In this document: positions 1 to 7,317 of the stretch, in pieces
Numbering within the stretch: the first letter of the stretch is position 1
Layout: each line of letters starts with the position of its first letter
Assembly: GCF_900119845.1 (NCBI RefSeq)
Contig: NZ_FPKU01000002.1
Span: 405,381 to 469,380 of the forward strand
Source: Devosia enhydra
Lineage (GTDB): Bacteria > Pseudomonadota > Alphaproteobacteria > Rhizobiales > Devosiaceae
Length of the DNA: 64,000 nucleotides
Direction: 5' to 3'
Program-made: the position numbers and the translations under genes
The notes under the pieces: generated by a model
Databases searched by the model: none
What the model was told of the DNA's origin: nothing
What the model saw: the letters and a program-made list of their open reading frames with translations, nothing else

Positions 1-1292
1 GCGACGGCGCTGACGGTGAGATCGTCCCCGCCCACCACGCAATCCCCGCCCGCCCAGAAGCCGGGGCGCGAGGTGCGGCCTTCGGCATCGGCATCGATGC
101 GGCCCCCCACCACCGAGAGCCCCTCGACGGTGCGCCCGGTGAGGGTCTGGCCGATGGCCTTGAACACCTGGTCGCACGGGATGGTCATGGTGTGGCCGAG
201 CCCGACGAGGCGGCCATCCTGAAGGCCGGTATATTCGAACTCGACGCCGGTGACGCGGCCGCCCTCGGACAGCACGCGGCGGGGGGCGAGCCAGTGGCGG
301 ATGACGACACCGCGGCTTTGCGCCAGATCCTGCTCGAACTGGCTGGCATTCATCGCCTCCCGCCCGCGGCGATAGGCGATGGTCACCTCCTCGGCGCCGA
401 GCAGCCTCGCCTGCACCGCCGCGTCGATGGCCGTCATGCCGCCGCCGATGACGATGACGCGCCGGCCGATGGCAAGCGTCGACAGATCGCTGGCCTGGCG
501 GAGTTCGGCGATGAAATCGACGGCGTCACGAACGCCCTCGGCGGTTTCGCCCTCTGCGAGGAGCGAATTCACGCCACCGAGCCCGATCCCGAGGAAGACG
601 GCATCGAAGCGGGAGGCAAGATCGTCGAGGTGGAAATCCCGCCCCAGCGCCTGCCCCAGTTCGACGCTGATGCCGCCGATGGCGAGCACGTAGTCGAGCT
701 CGGCCTGGGCGAAGCCGTCGGGCGTCTTGTAGGTCGCGATGCCATATTCGTTGAGCCCGCCGGCCTTGGGGCGGGCATCGAACAGGGTGACATCATGGCC
801 GTGCATCGCCAGCCGATGGGCACAGGCGAGGCCAGCGGGACCAGCACCCACGATCGCGATCCTGCGCCCGGTGGGTGCGGCGCGGGTAAAGAATTGGGTA
901 TTGGTGGCCATGGCCGCGTCGGTGGCGTAGCGCTGCAGGCGCCCGATCTGCACCGGCTTGCCCTCCGCCGCCTCGCGCACGCAGGCTTCCTCGCAGAGCT
1001 GCTCAGTGGGGCACACGCGGGCGCACATGCCCCCGAGGATGTTCTGCTCGAAGATGGTTTCGGCTGCCCCCAGCGGATTGCCCGCTCCGATCTGCCGGAT
1101 AAAGAGCGGGATGTCGATCTCGGTAGGGCAGGCATTGAGGCAGGGCGCATCGAAGCAGAAATAGCAGCGATCGGCTTCCACCCGCGCCTCATGCAGGTCG
1201 AGCGCGGGGTGCAGCTCCGAGAAATTCTCGGCGTAGTGACCGGGATCGAGGCGCCCCGCGGCGATGCCCGGCTTCAGCGTTCCCACTGCCAT
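1..1292 (-). CDS. preT: Dihydropyrimidine dehydrogenase subunit A (PreT-like), 3' end cut by window edge
   Basis: NAD(P)-dependent flavoprotein subunit that feeds electrons to PreA for reduction of uracil and thymine, the first step of reductive pyrimidine breakdown. About 430 codons are visible; the C-terminus lies outside the window. The N-terminal domain carries two cysteine clusters for 4Fe-4S centres (C43, C46, C51, C55 and C90, C94, C100, C104), followed by an FAD-binding GAGPAG at about residues 149-154 and a second dinucleotide site (VIGGGMTAID) further on. This is the glutamate synthase small-subunit fold; PreT is preferred to GltD because the protein starts directly with the ferredoxin-like domain (MAVGTLKPGI) and matches the PreT N-terminus, but the assignment rests on family resemblance. 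A GGGAGG ribosome site sits 5-6 bases before the ATG. preA would be expected just downstream, outside the window. Confidence 0.8.
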   Translation of the reverse strand, partial: MAVGTLKPGIAAGRLDPGHYAENFSELHPALDLHEARVEADRCYFCFDAPCLNACPTEIDIPLFIRQIGAGNPLGAAETIFEQNILGGMCARVCPTEQLCEEACVREAAEGKPVQIGRLQRYATDAAMATNTQFFTRAAPTGRRIAIVGAGPAGLACAHRLAMHGHDVTLFDARPKAGGLNEYGIATYKTPDGFAQAELDYVLAIGGISVELGQALGRDFHLDDLASRFDAVFLGIGLGGVNSLLAEGETAEGVRDAVDFIAELRQASDLSTLAIGRRVIVIGGGMTAIDAAVQARLLGAEEVTIAYRRGREAMNASQFEQDLAQSRGVVIRHWLAPRRVLSEGGRVTGVEFEYTGLQDGRLVGLGHTMTIPCDQVFKAIGQTLTGRTVEGLSVVGGRIDADAEGRTSRPGFWAGGDCVVGGDDLTVSAV

Positions 1293-1302
1293 TCTGGCCT
1301 CC

Positions 1303-1317
1303 CTGGAACGGTTCCAG
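1303..1317. promoter_or_regulatory. Perfect inverted repeat next to the preT ribosome binding site
   Basis: CTGGAAC-G-GTTCCAG is a perfect 7-1-7 palindrome ending about 10 bases upstream of the preT start and touching its Shine-Dalgarno region. It could be an operator for a dimeric regulator. Its core GAAC-N-GTTC is shared with the Irr-box-like site at 16267-16283, but the flanks differ, so no regulator is named. Confidence 0.4.
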
Positions 1318-1343
1318 AGACGAGGCTAGCGCAGCCCGGAATT

Positions 1344-1359
1344 TTTATCAATTGGTCAA
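1344..1359 (-). promoter_or_regulatory. Candidate RutR-type operator upstream of preT
   Basis: Read on the plus strand the site is TTTATCA-AT-TGGTCAA. It matches the RutR consensus TTGACCA-NN-TGGTCAA at 12 of 14 fixed positions, with a perfect right half. RutR is the uracil-sensing TetR-family repressor of pyrimidine catabolism, which fits a preT target. The match is by eye; on the minus strand the same bases include TTGACC, so a -35 element is an alternative reading, although no -10 at normal spacing was found. Confidence 0.45.
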
Positions 1360-1531
1360 AAGCAGGCTCGGTTATCCCCGCTGTTCACAGCGTAAGGCCC
1401 GGATTCCGCGGCTTTTGCGCAACACCAGCTCGCCGAAGAGCAGGAATCAAGCTTTGGCCAGAATGATTCACGCCGGGTTCACATTTGGGCCACAGCGCCT
1501 GCCTAGCCCGGCTGCCGTTGTGTTTAACAAA

Positions 1532-1915
1532 GTGCGAGTTAGTACAAGAGTGACCAAGAACATCGTCGTGGTTGCCGCGCTGGCAACGGGCCTGTCCATC
1601 GTCTCGATGGGAGCGGCCCTTGCAGCGGGTGACCAGTGTGGTGGCGCCTCCTGGTATGGCCCGGGGTTCCACGGCAAGACGGCGGCTTCTGGCGAACGCT
1701 TCAACGAGAACGCCATGACCGCCGCCCACCGTTCCCTTCCCTTCGGCACCGTCGTCAAAGTCGTCGACCAGCGTACGGGGAAGTCCATCACTGTGAAGAT
1801 CAATGACCGGGGACCCTTCCACAAAGGCCGGATCATCGATCTTTCCAAGGCAGCAGCGACGGCCCTCGGCTTCCGCAATGCAGGCACGACCAAGGTCTGC
1901 ATAGACCGCGCCTGA
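1532..1915 (+). CDS. rlpA: RlpA-like septal ring lytic transglycosylase, secreted
   Basis: Short RlpA-family protein of about 127 residues: a signal peptide (basic start, hydrophobic run, AAG cleavage region near residue 30) and then one double-psi beta-barrel domain. Family signatures are visible: CGGASWYG, HGKTAASGERF, the conserved histidine in AAHRSLPFG, and INDRGPF with the conserved acidic residue, ending GRIIDLS-AAA-LGF. RlpA enzymes cleave glycan strands lacking peptide stems and often act at the division septum; this copy has no SPOR domain, so septal targeting is uncertain. The start is unclear: GTG 1532 gives the best signal peptide, GTG 1550 is in frame too, and neither has a strong ribosome site. 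Confidence 0.75.
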   Translation: MRVSTRVTKNIVVVAALATGLSIVSMGAALAAGDQCGGASWYGPGFHGKTAASGERFNENAMTAAHRSLPFGTVVKVVDQRTGKSITVKINDRGPFHKGRIIDLSKAAATALGFRNAGTTKVCIDRA

Positions 1916-1925
1916 CGCATCACCC

Positions 1926-1966
1926 ATGGCGGCGTCGCTCATACCTTAACGGTGCGACGCCGCCAT
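1926..1966. terminator. Hairpin between convergent rlpA and the GH9 gene
   Basis: A perfect 13-base stem (ATGGCGGCGTCGC at 1926-1938 with its complement at 1954-1966) with a 15-base loop lies between the two convergent stop codons. There is no long T-run on either side, so it is a bidirectional terminator or RNA-stabilising hairpin by position rather than by classic form. Confidence 0.6.
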
Positions 1967-1974
1967 CGGTTTCA

Positions 1975-4260
1975 TCACTGCAATGCGAGCCAGGCGGAAT
2001 ATTGCACCAGCGCCGCATTCCAGTTGATGGCGATCTCGTTGGTCGACCAGCTCTCCACATCGTCGAGATAGCAGGACTGAGGAGCGCAGCCCTCGGCAAA
2101 GAGCGCGCTCGCCACCGGATCGTCGCGCCCCGAATTGGCCCCGCCCACCAGCGTGCCATCAGGCGGCGGCGGGAAGAGCGGATCGAGCCCGTGGGCGAAG
2201 TGCCGGCTGTGCGGATAGAGCGGCGGGCGCAGGCCATAGCCGACCACATAGCTCTGCCCCAGCGCATTGCGGCCCATGATATAGTCCATCGCCTCGATGG
2301 CCCCGTCGCGCAGGTCGGCGCGGCCAGAGAGATCGGCTCCCGCCGCCATGACGAGCGCTGCCTGGGCCACGAGATGGTTCGATCCCCAGGCATAGAGCCC
2401 GTTGGTGGGCTGGTAGGGCGATCCGAAGCTGCCCGCATTCTGACGCTGGAGAAAGGCTTCCGCCCCGCTTACCACCGACGCGCCGACCAATTCGGCATCG
2501 GCGGGTGGCAGGCGATCGAGATGGGCGGCCAGTTGCAGGCGGGCAAAGCCCGCCACACTGGCCCAATCAAAGATCGGCGAGGGATAGACGGGGCCGGACC
2601 AGTGCGGGGAAGCCCTGGCGGCTTCGAGGAAGGGCATTTCCCCGGTGGTGATGAAGAGCTCGGCCGCCGCCCAGTAGAACTCGTCGCTGACATCGGTATC
2701 GTCATAGGCGCCGCCGCCGAGATCGGGGTCGGCCGGCCCGGCGATGAGTTCGGGATGGGCAATGGCCTCATCATAGGCCCGACGCGCCGCAGCCAGCAGC
2801 CGATCGGCATAAGGCTGGTCGAAGGGCGCAAAGAGCCGCGCGCCCTGCGCCGCGACGGCAGCGAAATCAAGGGTCGCGGCGGTCGAGGGCCGATGCAGCC
2901 GGCGCGGCAGGGGATCATCCGAAGGTAGGATGGGAATATGGGTCCAGCCGATGTCATGCACCTTGTGATGCACCATGCCGGCAAGCGGCCGGCCCTCGGG
3001 CACCACCATGCGCAGCAGCCAGTCGAGCTCCCAGCGGACCTCATCGAGCAGGTCCGGCACGCCATTGCCGGCCTCGGGGATGGAGAACCGGCCATCGCTG
3101 AAGCGCGCTTCGCGGCCATCGCGAGCAGAACGGGCATAGGCGGCCATCAGCTGGGCCGCGGCTAGCGCGCCGGGCACGGTGTATTTGCCGTGGTCGCCGG
3201 CATCGTACCAGCCGCCGGTAACGTCCTGGGCATAGTCGCACGGCCAATCCGGCAAAGGCTGGCAGGGCACGGCGACATCGCCCTGGTTGAGGCCCGGACC
3301 GCCGGGAACACCCACATGCCCGGCCGGGCGGGCGTTGCGCTCGCCGGCAAAGTCGGCCTCGATCGCGATGCCGGAACGCGCCAGGTAGAAGAACCGCAGC
3401 GCATCGGTGGCGAGCGGACCATAGGGATTGACCCCGATGGCGAAGGGATCGCTGCGCGCTGCGCCAGCCTCGAGCACGAGGCCCTGCCCATCCGCGGTGG
3501 CGGAGGAAAAATCGATGCGATGGACGAAGAGCCAGGAGGCCGGATCGAGCCCCACAGGCGTCGAGAACCCGTGCCAGAGCGCCGTGCCGTTTTCGGCGAG
3601 CAGACGCACCAGCACCGGCTCCGTCGCCTCCGAAAGCAGCGTGGCGCGGCGCGGCCCATCGGCCAGATAGCCCAGCTGGTTGACGCGGATGAGCGGCGCG
3701 AGGTTCTTGCGCTCCTGGCCCATTGGCCCCAGATCGACGAGCGAGGCATGCGAGAGGCAGATGGTTGCCGGCTCGGGCGCGCCGCCGAACTGGAACTGCA
3801 GCACCGCCTCGCCATCGCTCAGGTCGCCGGTGATGAACCCCAGCGGATAGCCCACGACGTCTTCATCGGCGATGCCTTCGAGCCGCGCGATCGGCTCGAA
3901 AGGCTCGTTGGCGCCCTGCACGACGGCGGCAAAGGCCGCAGGCGGATCGGCAGTGATCGAAAAGCGCAGGCGGTAGCCGGTCTCGGGCGCAAGAGTGAGG
4001 CCATCCTGCCCCACCATCACCGACCACGGATCGCCATTGCCGGCGGGCACATCGATGCAGAAGCGCCCGTCCCCTGGGCGCGATATGCCCCCTGCCGCCC
4101 ACCAGGCCGCGTTGACCTGGCGAAAGGCGGTGTCGCGCAGCTGCTCGGCCCCCTGAGCGGGCAGAGACAATGCAGGCGCCAGGGCCAGCCCGACCAGTGC
4201 CAGAAGGCGGCCGGATCGGGGACGATGAGAGGGAAAAATCGCGCGGAGATTTTTGATCAT
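1975..4260 (-). CDS. Secreted glycoside hydrolase family 9 (endoglucanase-like)
   Basis: Large 761-residue secreted enzyme of the cellulase family GH9, which hydrolyses beta-1,4-glucans with inversion. Visible parts: a signal peptide to about residue 38 (cleavage near AQGAE), a beta-rich region to about 175 resembling a carbohydrate-binding module, an immunoglobulin-like CelD-N domain at about 185-275 beginning IRVNQLGY, and the (alpha/alpha)6 catalytic domain to the end. The signature GGWYDAGDHGKY places the catalytic aspartates at D353 and D356, and STNEIAINWN near the C-terminus gives the catalytic acid E742; PHSRH is the usual GH9 histidine region. No cellulose synthase or other plant-polymer genes are adjacent except a divergent MFS transporter, so the natural substrate is not shown. 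An inverted repeat lies 14 bases upstream of the start. Confidence 0.85.
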   Translation of the reverse strand: MIKNLRAIFPSHRPRSGRLLALVGLALAPALSLPAQGAEQLRDTAFRQVNAAWWAAGGISRPGDGRFCIDVPAGNGDPWSVMVGQDGLTLAPETGYRLRFSITADPPAAFAAVVQGANEPFEPIARLEGIADEDVVGYPLGFITGDLSDGEAVLQFQFGGAPEPATICLSHASLVDLGPMGQERKNLAPLIRVNQLGYLADGPRRATLLSEATEPVLVRLLAENGTALWHGFSTPVGLDPASWLFVHRIDFSSATADGQGLVLEAGAARSDPFAIGVNPYGPLATDALRFFYLARSGIAIEADFAGERNARPAGHVGVPGGPGLNQGDVAVPCQPLPDWPCDYAQDVTGGWYDAGDHGKYTVPGALAAAQLMAAYARSARDGREARFSDGRFSIPEAGNGVPDLLDEVRWELDWLLRMVVPEGRPLAGMVHHKVHDIGWTHIPILPSDDPLPRRLHRPSTAATLDFAAVAAQGARLFAPFDQPYADRLLAAARRAYDEAIAHPELIAGPADPDLGGGAYDDTDVSDEFYWAAAELFITTGEMPFLEAARASPHWSGPVYPSPIFDWASVAGFARLQLAAHLDRLPPADAELVGASVVSGAEAFLQRQNAGSFGSPYQPTNGLYAWGSNHLVAQAALVMAAGADLSGRADLRDGAIEAMDYIMGRNALGQSYVVGYGLRPPLYPHSRHFAHGLDPLFPPPPDGTLVGGANSGRDDPVASALFAEGCAPQSCYLDDVESWSTNEIAINWNAALVQYSAWLALQ

Positions 4261-4273
4261 GGCGCATGTGTAA

Positions 4274-4322
4274 GGGCAAAGTTTTGCCCGTCAATCGGGG
4301 CTTTCGATGGACGGGATCGAAA
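4274..4322. promoter_or_regulatory. Two inverted repeats in the GH9/MFS divergent control region
   Basis: GGGCAAA-GT-TTTGCCC (4274-4289) is a perfect 7-2-7 repeat just upstream of the GH9 start, and TTTCGAT-N7-ATCGAAA (4302-4308 and 4316-4322) is a second perfect repeat 12 bases on. Both sit in the 221-base space between divergent genes and could be operators. The proximal one would also form a hairpin in the GH9 leader. Confidence 0.4.
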
Positions 4323-4481
4323 TCGCTGAAATCACATGGAGCGCCCTGCCCATCGCCGCGCAGCCGGGTCGGTTGGCGCGGCGGCTGCGCGGCTTTTGCC
4401 CGGCCATCGCGAGCACGCCCATCTGGACGCGCCGAAACGTTTTGGGGTATCGTTACGGCCTTCCCGTTCAAGGTTTCCTCC

Positions 4482-5651
4482 ATGAGATTCGGCCTCTCGC
4501 TGCCGCCGCAGATGCGCGTCTATGGCGCCTTCTTCATGTATTCGTTCTGCATGGGGAGCCTCTTTCCGCGCCTGCCCGAACTCAAGGCGCAGATGGGCGC
4601 CTCCGAGAGCGAGCTGGGGCTGGCGCTGATCGGCACGGCAGCCGGAACGCTGGTGTCCCTGACCTTTGGCGGCCCGCTGCTCGACCGCATCGGCTATCGC
4701 CGGGCCATCCTCGGGATGATCCCGCTTCTGTCGCTCGGCTATGCGCTCGCCACCTTCGCGCCCGGTCCCCTCGCCTTCTTCCTGCTGCTCCTGCCGGTGG
4801 GGCTGCTGATCGGGGCGATCGAAATCATCGTCAATCTCGAAGCCGACCGGGTGGAGCACCAGATCGGGCGGCGGATCATGAACCGCTCGCATGCCTTCTG
4901 GAGCTTCGGCTTCTTCTCCTCCGGGCTCGTGGGCGCAACGGTGGCGCAGGCCGGCATCTCGCCGCAGACCCAGATGCTGGCCATGGTGCCGGTGATCGCG
5001 CTCGGCGTTGCGGTGATCCTGGGGCGGTTCGATCCGGCACCCCATCGCAGCGGTGGCAGCACCGAGGCGGGCCCGCGCTTTGCCGCCCCATCGCTGCCCA
5101 TTCTCGTGCTCGTGGTGGTGACGCTCTCGGCGATGATCCTCGAAGGGGCGGGCATCGACTGGTCGGCGATCTACATGACCAATGAATTTTCGGCCGCGCC
5201 CTTCATTGCCGGCATCGCGGTGGCGACCGGGGCCGGCGCGCAGGCGGTGACGCGGTTCTTTGTCGATGGCTTTGTCGAGAAATTCTCCCCCGCCGGAGTG
5301 GCCCGGACGCTGCTGACCATCCTGGGGCTCGGGACGCTGATCGTGTTCTTTGCCCCCCATCCGGGCATAGCGCTTCTCGGCTTTGCGCTTCTGGGCGTGG
5401 GGTCGAGCGCCATCTTCCCGCTCGCCATGTCGGCGGCGGCGCAGCGCACCGACCGGCCGGCAGCGGTCAATGTGGCGGCCTTGGCGCAGATTTCCTTTGT
5501 CGCCTTCCTCGTCGGCCCGCCGCTCCTGGGCTTTGTCGCCGAGCATTTCGGCATCCGCTGGAGCTTCGGGATCGGGCTGCCGCTGGTGGTGCTGAGCTTT
5601 ATCTCTGCCGGGGCGCTCGGACGTCGCACGGCCCGGCCGGCACTTCCCTGA
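4482..5651 (+). CDS. Major facilitator superfamily transporter (YbjJ-like)
   Basis: 389-residue integral membrane protein with about 12 hydrophobic segments. The loop between segments 2 and 3 has the MFS motif GGPLLDRIGYRRAI, and the central region ADRVEHQIGRRIMNRSHAFW resembles the YbjJ/fucose-permease-like group. The transported compound cannot be told. The ATG at 4482 is chosen because it directly precedes the first amphipathic/membrane segment; upstream in-frame codons encode an unlikely arginine-rich stretch. The gene is divergent from the GH9 gene and its TGA overlaps the mmcB ATG (TGATG), so the two plus-strand genes are translationally coupled. Confidence 0.75.
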   Translation: MRFGLSLPPQMRVYGAFFMYSFCMGSLFPRLPELKAQMGASESELGLALIGTAAGTLVSLTFGGPLLDRIGYRRAILGMIPLLSLGYALATFAPGPLAFFLLLLPVGLLIGAIEIIVNLEADRVEHQIGRRIMNRSHAFWSFGFFSSGLVGATVAQAGISPQTQMLAMVPVIALGVAVILGRFDPAPHRSGGSTEAGPRFAAPSLPILVLVVVTLSAMILEGAGIDWSAIYMTNEFSAAPFIAGIAVATGAGAQAVTRFFVDGFVEKFSPAGVARTLLTILGLGTLIVFFAPHPGIALLGFALLGVGSSAIFPLAMSAAAQRTDRPAAVNVAALAQISFVAFLVGPPLLGFVAEHFGIRWSFGIGLPLVVLSFISAGALGRRTARPALP

Positions 5652-6115
5652 TGGAGGGGCTGCCGCCGATCGTCGACCTGCGCCAGAGCGCCACGGCGCT
5701 CCGGGTGCAGCGCGGGGTGATGCGGCTCTTGCGGCAGGCCCATGATTTCTGCTGCTACGCCGAGGTACCCTTGCGCAATGGACGGCGGGCCGATGTGCTG
5801 GGCGTTGGACCGGGCGGGGAGGTCTGGATCGTCGAGATCAAGTCGAGCCTCACCGATTTCCGCGTCGACCGGAAATGGCCCGAATACAAGGACTTCTGCG
5901 ACCGGTTCTTCTTTGCCAAGCCGCCCGAACTCGACCCCGACATCTTTCCGGCCGAGGAAGGGCTGATCGTGGCCGACGGGCATGATGCGGCGATCGTGCG
6001 GCAGGCCCCGCACGCCCCGCTGGCCAGCGCCCGGCGCAAGGCGCTGCTCTTGAAGCTCGCGCGGCTCGGGGCCGACCGGATCCATACGCTGATGGACCCC
6101 ATCGACCGGCTCTGA
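5651..6115 (+). CDS. mmcB: MmcB family DNA repair protein
   Basis: 154-residue protein of the MmcB family (formerly DUF1052), a PD-(D/E)xK-like putative nuclease found in Alphaproteobacteria and linked in Caulobacter to repair of mitomycin C damage. The nuclease-like core shows as RADVLGV, then VWIVEIKSSLTDF with the E-x-K pair, followed by DRKWPEYKDFCDRFFFA. Its length is typical. It overlaps the preceding MFS gene by one base; the pairing with a transporter is probably not functional. Confidence 0.8.
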   Translation: MEGLPPIVDLRQSATALRVQRGVMRLLRQAHDFCCYAEVPLRNGRRADVLGVGPGGEVWIVEIKSSLTDFRVDRKWPEYKDFCDRFFFAKPPELDPDIFPAEEGLIVADGHDAAIVRQAPHAPLASARRKALLLKLARLGADRIHTLMDPIDRL

Positions 6116-6140
6116 AACGCATGGAGCGTGTCGCGTTTCA
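6113..6140. terminator. Hairpin after mmcB, between convergent genes
   Basis: TGAAACGC (6113-6120, containing the mmcB stop) pairs perfectly with GCGTTTCA (6133-6140) across a 12-base loop. It lies between the convergent mmcB and aldose epimerase genes and has no T-run, so termination is only inferred. Confidence 0.45.
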
Positions 6141-6160
6141 GGGCGGCGAACCCGAAACGC

Positions 6161-7180
6161 TCAGGAGACCGGTGCGATCTCGAAGGCGCAGCGATGACTG
6201 TAGGGCCGGTCGGGCCCATGCAGGATCGAGGGGAAATGCGGATGCGAGAGGGCGTCGGGGAAACTCTGGTCCTCGAGACAGAAGCCGCTGAAAGGGCCGT
6301 AGCGGCGCCCGTCATGGCCGGCAAAGCCGTGGGTGACGAAGGGCGAATTGTAAAGCTGCACGCCCGGCCGGTCGGTCCAGAGCCTCATGACGAGATCGCC
6401 CTCGGGCGGAGTGGCCTCGACGACGGGCGCATCGATGGCGCGACCGGCATCGAGCACCAGATTGCCATCATAGGCGACGGGGGCGCCACCCGGGTCGCGC
6501 ATGCTGCGCGGCTGCCGGAAATCCCATTTGCTGCCCGAGACCGGCAGGATGGCACCGGTGGGCATCAGCGCATCGCTGTTGGGCGTGAAGGCCGACGCCG
6601 CGATCTTCAAGCGGTGATCGAGCACGTCGGGGCCGGTGCCGAGGTTGAAGTAGAGATGCTGCACAAGGCTCAGCGGGGTCCGGCGGTCGGCCGTGGCATC
6701 GAGGGCAAGGCTCAACCGATGCCCTTCGAGCCGCCAGGTGGCGACAATCTCGACAGTGCCGGGAAAGCCCATGTCGCCATCATCCGAGCGGAGCGAGAGC
6801 CGCACCGCAGTGCCCTTGGTGTCGGGCTCGCCCTGCCAGACGCGATGGGCAAAGCCCCGGGGCCCGCCATGCAGGCAATAGCCGCCCTTGGTGGCCGGCA
6901 GGACATAGGTCTGGCCATCGAGGGAAAAGCGCGCATCGGCGATGCGGTTGGCGACGCGGCCGACCACGGCCCCCATATGCGCCGGGCTCTGGACATAGGC
7001 GGCAAGATCGGGAAATCCGAGAACGACCGGGCGCATGGCGCCGGCGACGGGCACACGCCAGCCCGTGACGGCGGCGCCATAGGATATGATCTCGACCTCG
7101 GCGCCCTTGTCGCTGACGAGGCGGAAACGGTCGACCCGCTGGCCCTCATGTTCGCCAAACCGTTCGGTGAAAACCGCCAT
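6161..7180 (-). CDS. galM: Aldose 1-epimerase (galactose mutarotase)
   Basis: 339-residue cytoplasmic mutarotase interconverting alpha and beta anomers of aldoses. Family signatures are clear: GRVANRIADARFSLDGQTY near the N-terminus, CLHGGPRGFAHRVW with the substrate-binding histidine, LVQHLYFNL with the catalytic histidine, and near the C-terminus FCLEDQSFPDALSHPHFP with the catalytic glutamate. ATG 7180 (MAVFTERFGE) is chosen because the upstream in-frame extension is basic and unlike the family. It is divergent from mutS, with 137 bases between the start codons. Confidence 0.88.
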   Translation of the reverse strand: MAVFTERFGEHEGQRVDRFRLVSDKGAEVEIISYGAAVTGWRVPVAGAMRPVVLGFPDLAAYVQSPAHMGAVVGRVANRIADARFSLDGQTYVLPATKGGYCLHGGPRGFAHRVWQGEPDTKGTAVRLSLRSDDGDMGFPGTVEIVATWRLEGHRLSLALDATADRRTPLSLVQHLYFNLGTGPDVLDHRLKIAASAFTPNSDALMPTGAILPVSGSKWDFRQPRSMRDPGGAPVAYDGNLVLDAGRAIDAPVVEATPPEGDLVMRLWTDRPGVQLYNSPFVTHGFAGHDGRRYGPFSGFCLEDQSFPDALSHPHFPSILHGPDRPYSHRCAFEIAPVS

Positions 7181-7317
7181 TGCCGTCCCCAGTGATGGTG
7201 TCCTGCGGCCAATAGCCGGTTTTGCCGTCCCCGCAAAGCGGTGAAGCCTTTGCGCGAGGCGGTTGGCACGGCCGGGCAAAGCCCTTAAGTTCGCGCCCCT
7301 GTTTACAGTGGAATGGC

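Noticed and set aside
192-1466. 424-codon plus-strand open frame
   Set aside because: Antisense to preT, which has clear cysteine clusters and FAD motifs on the other strand.
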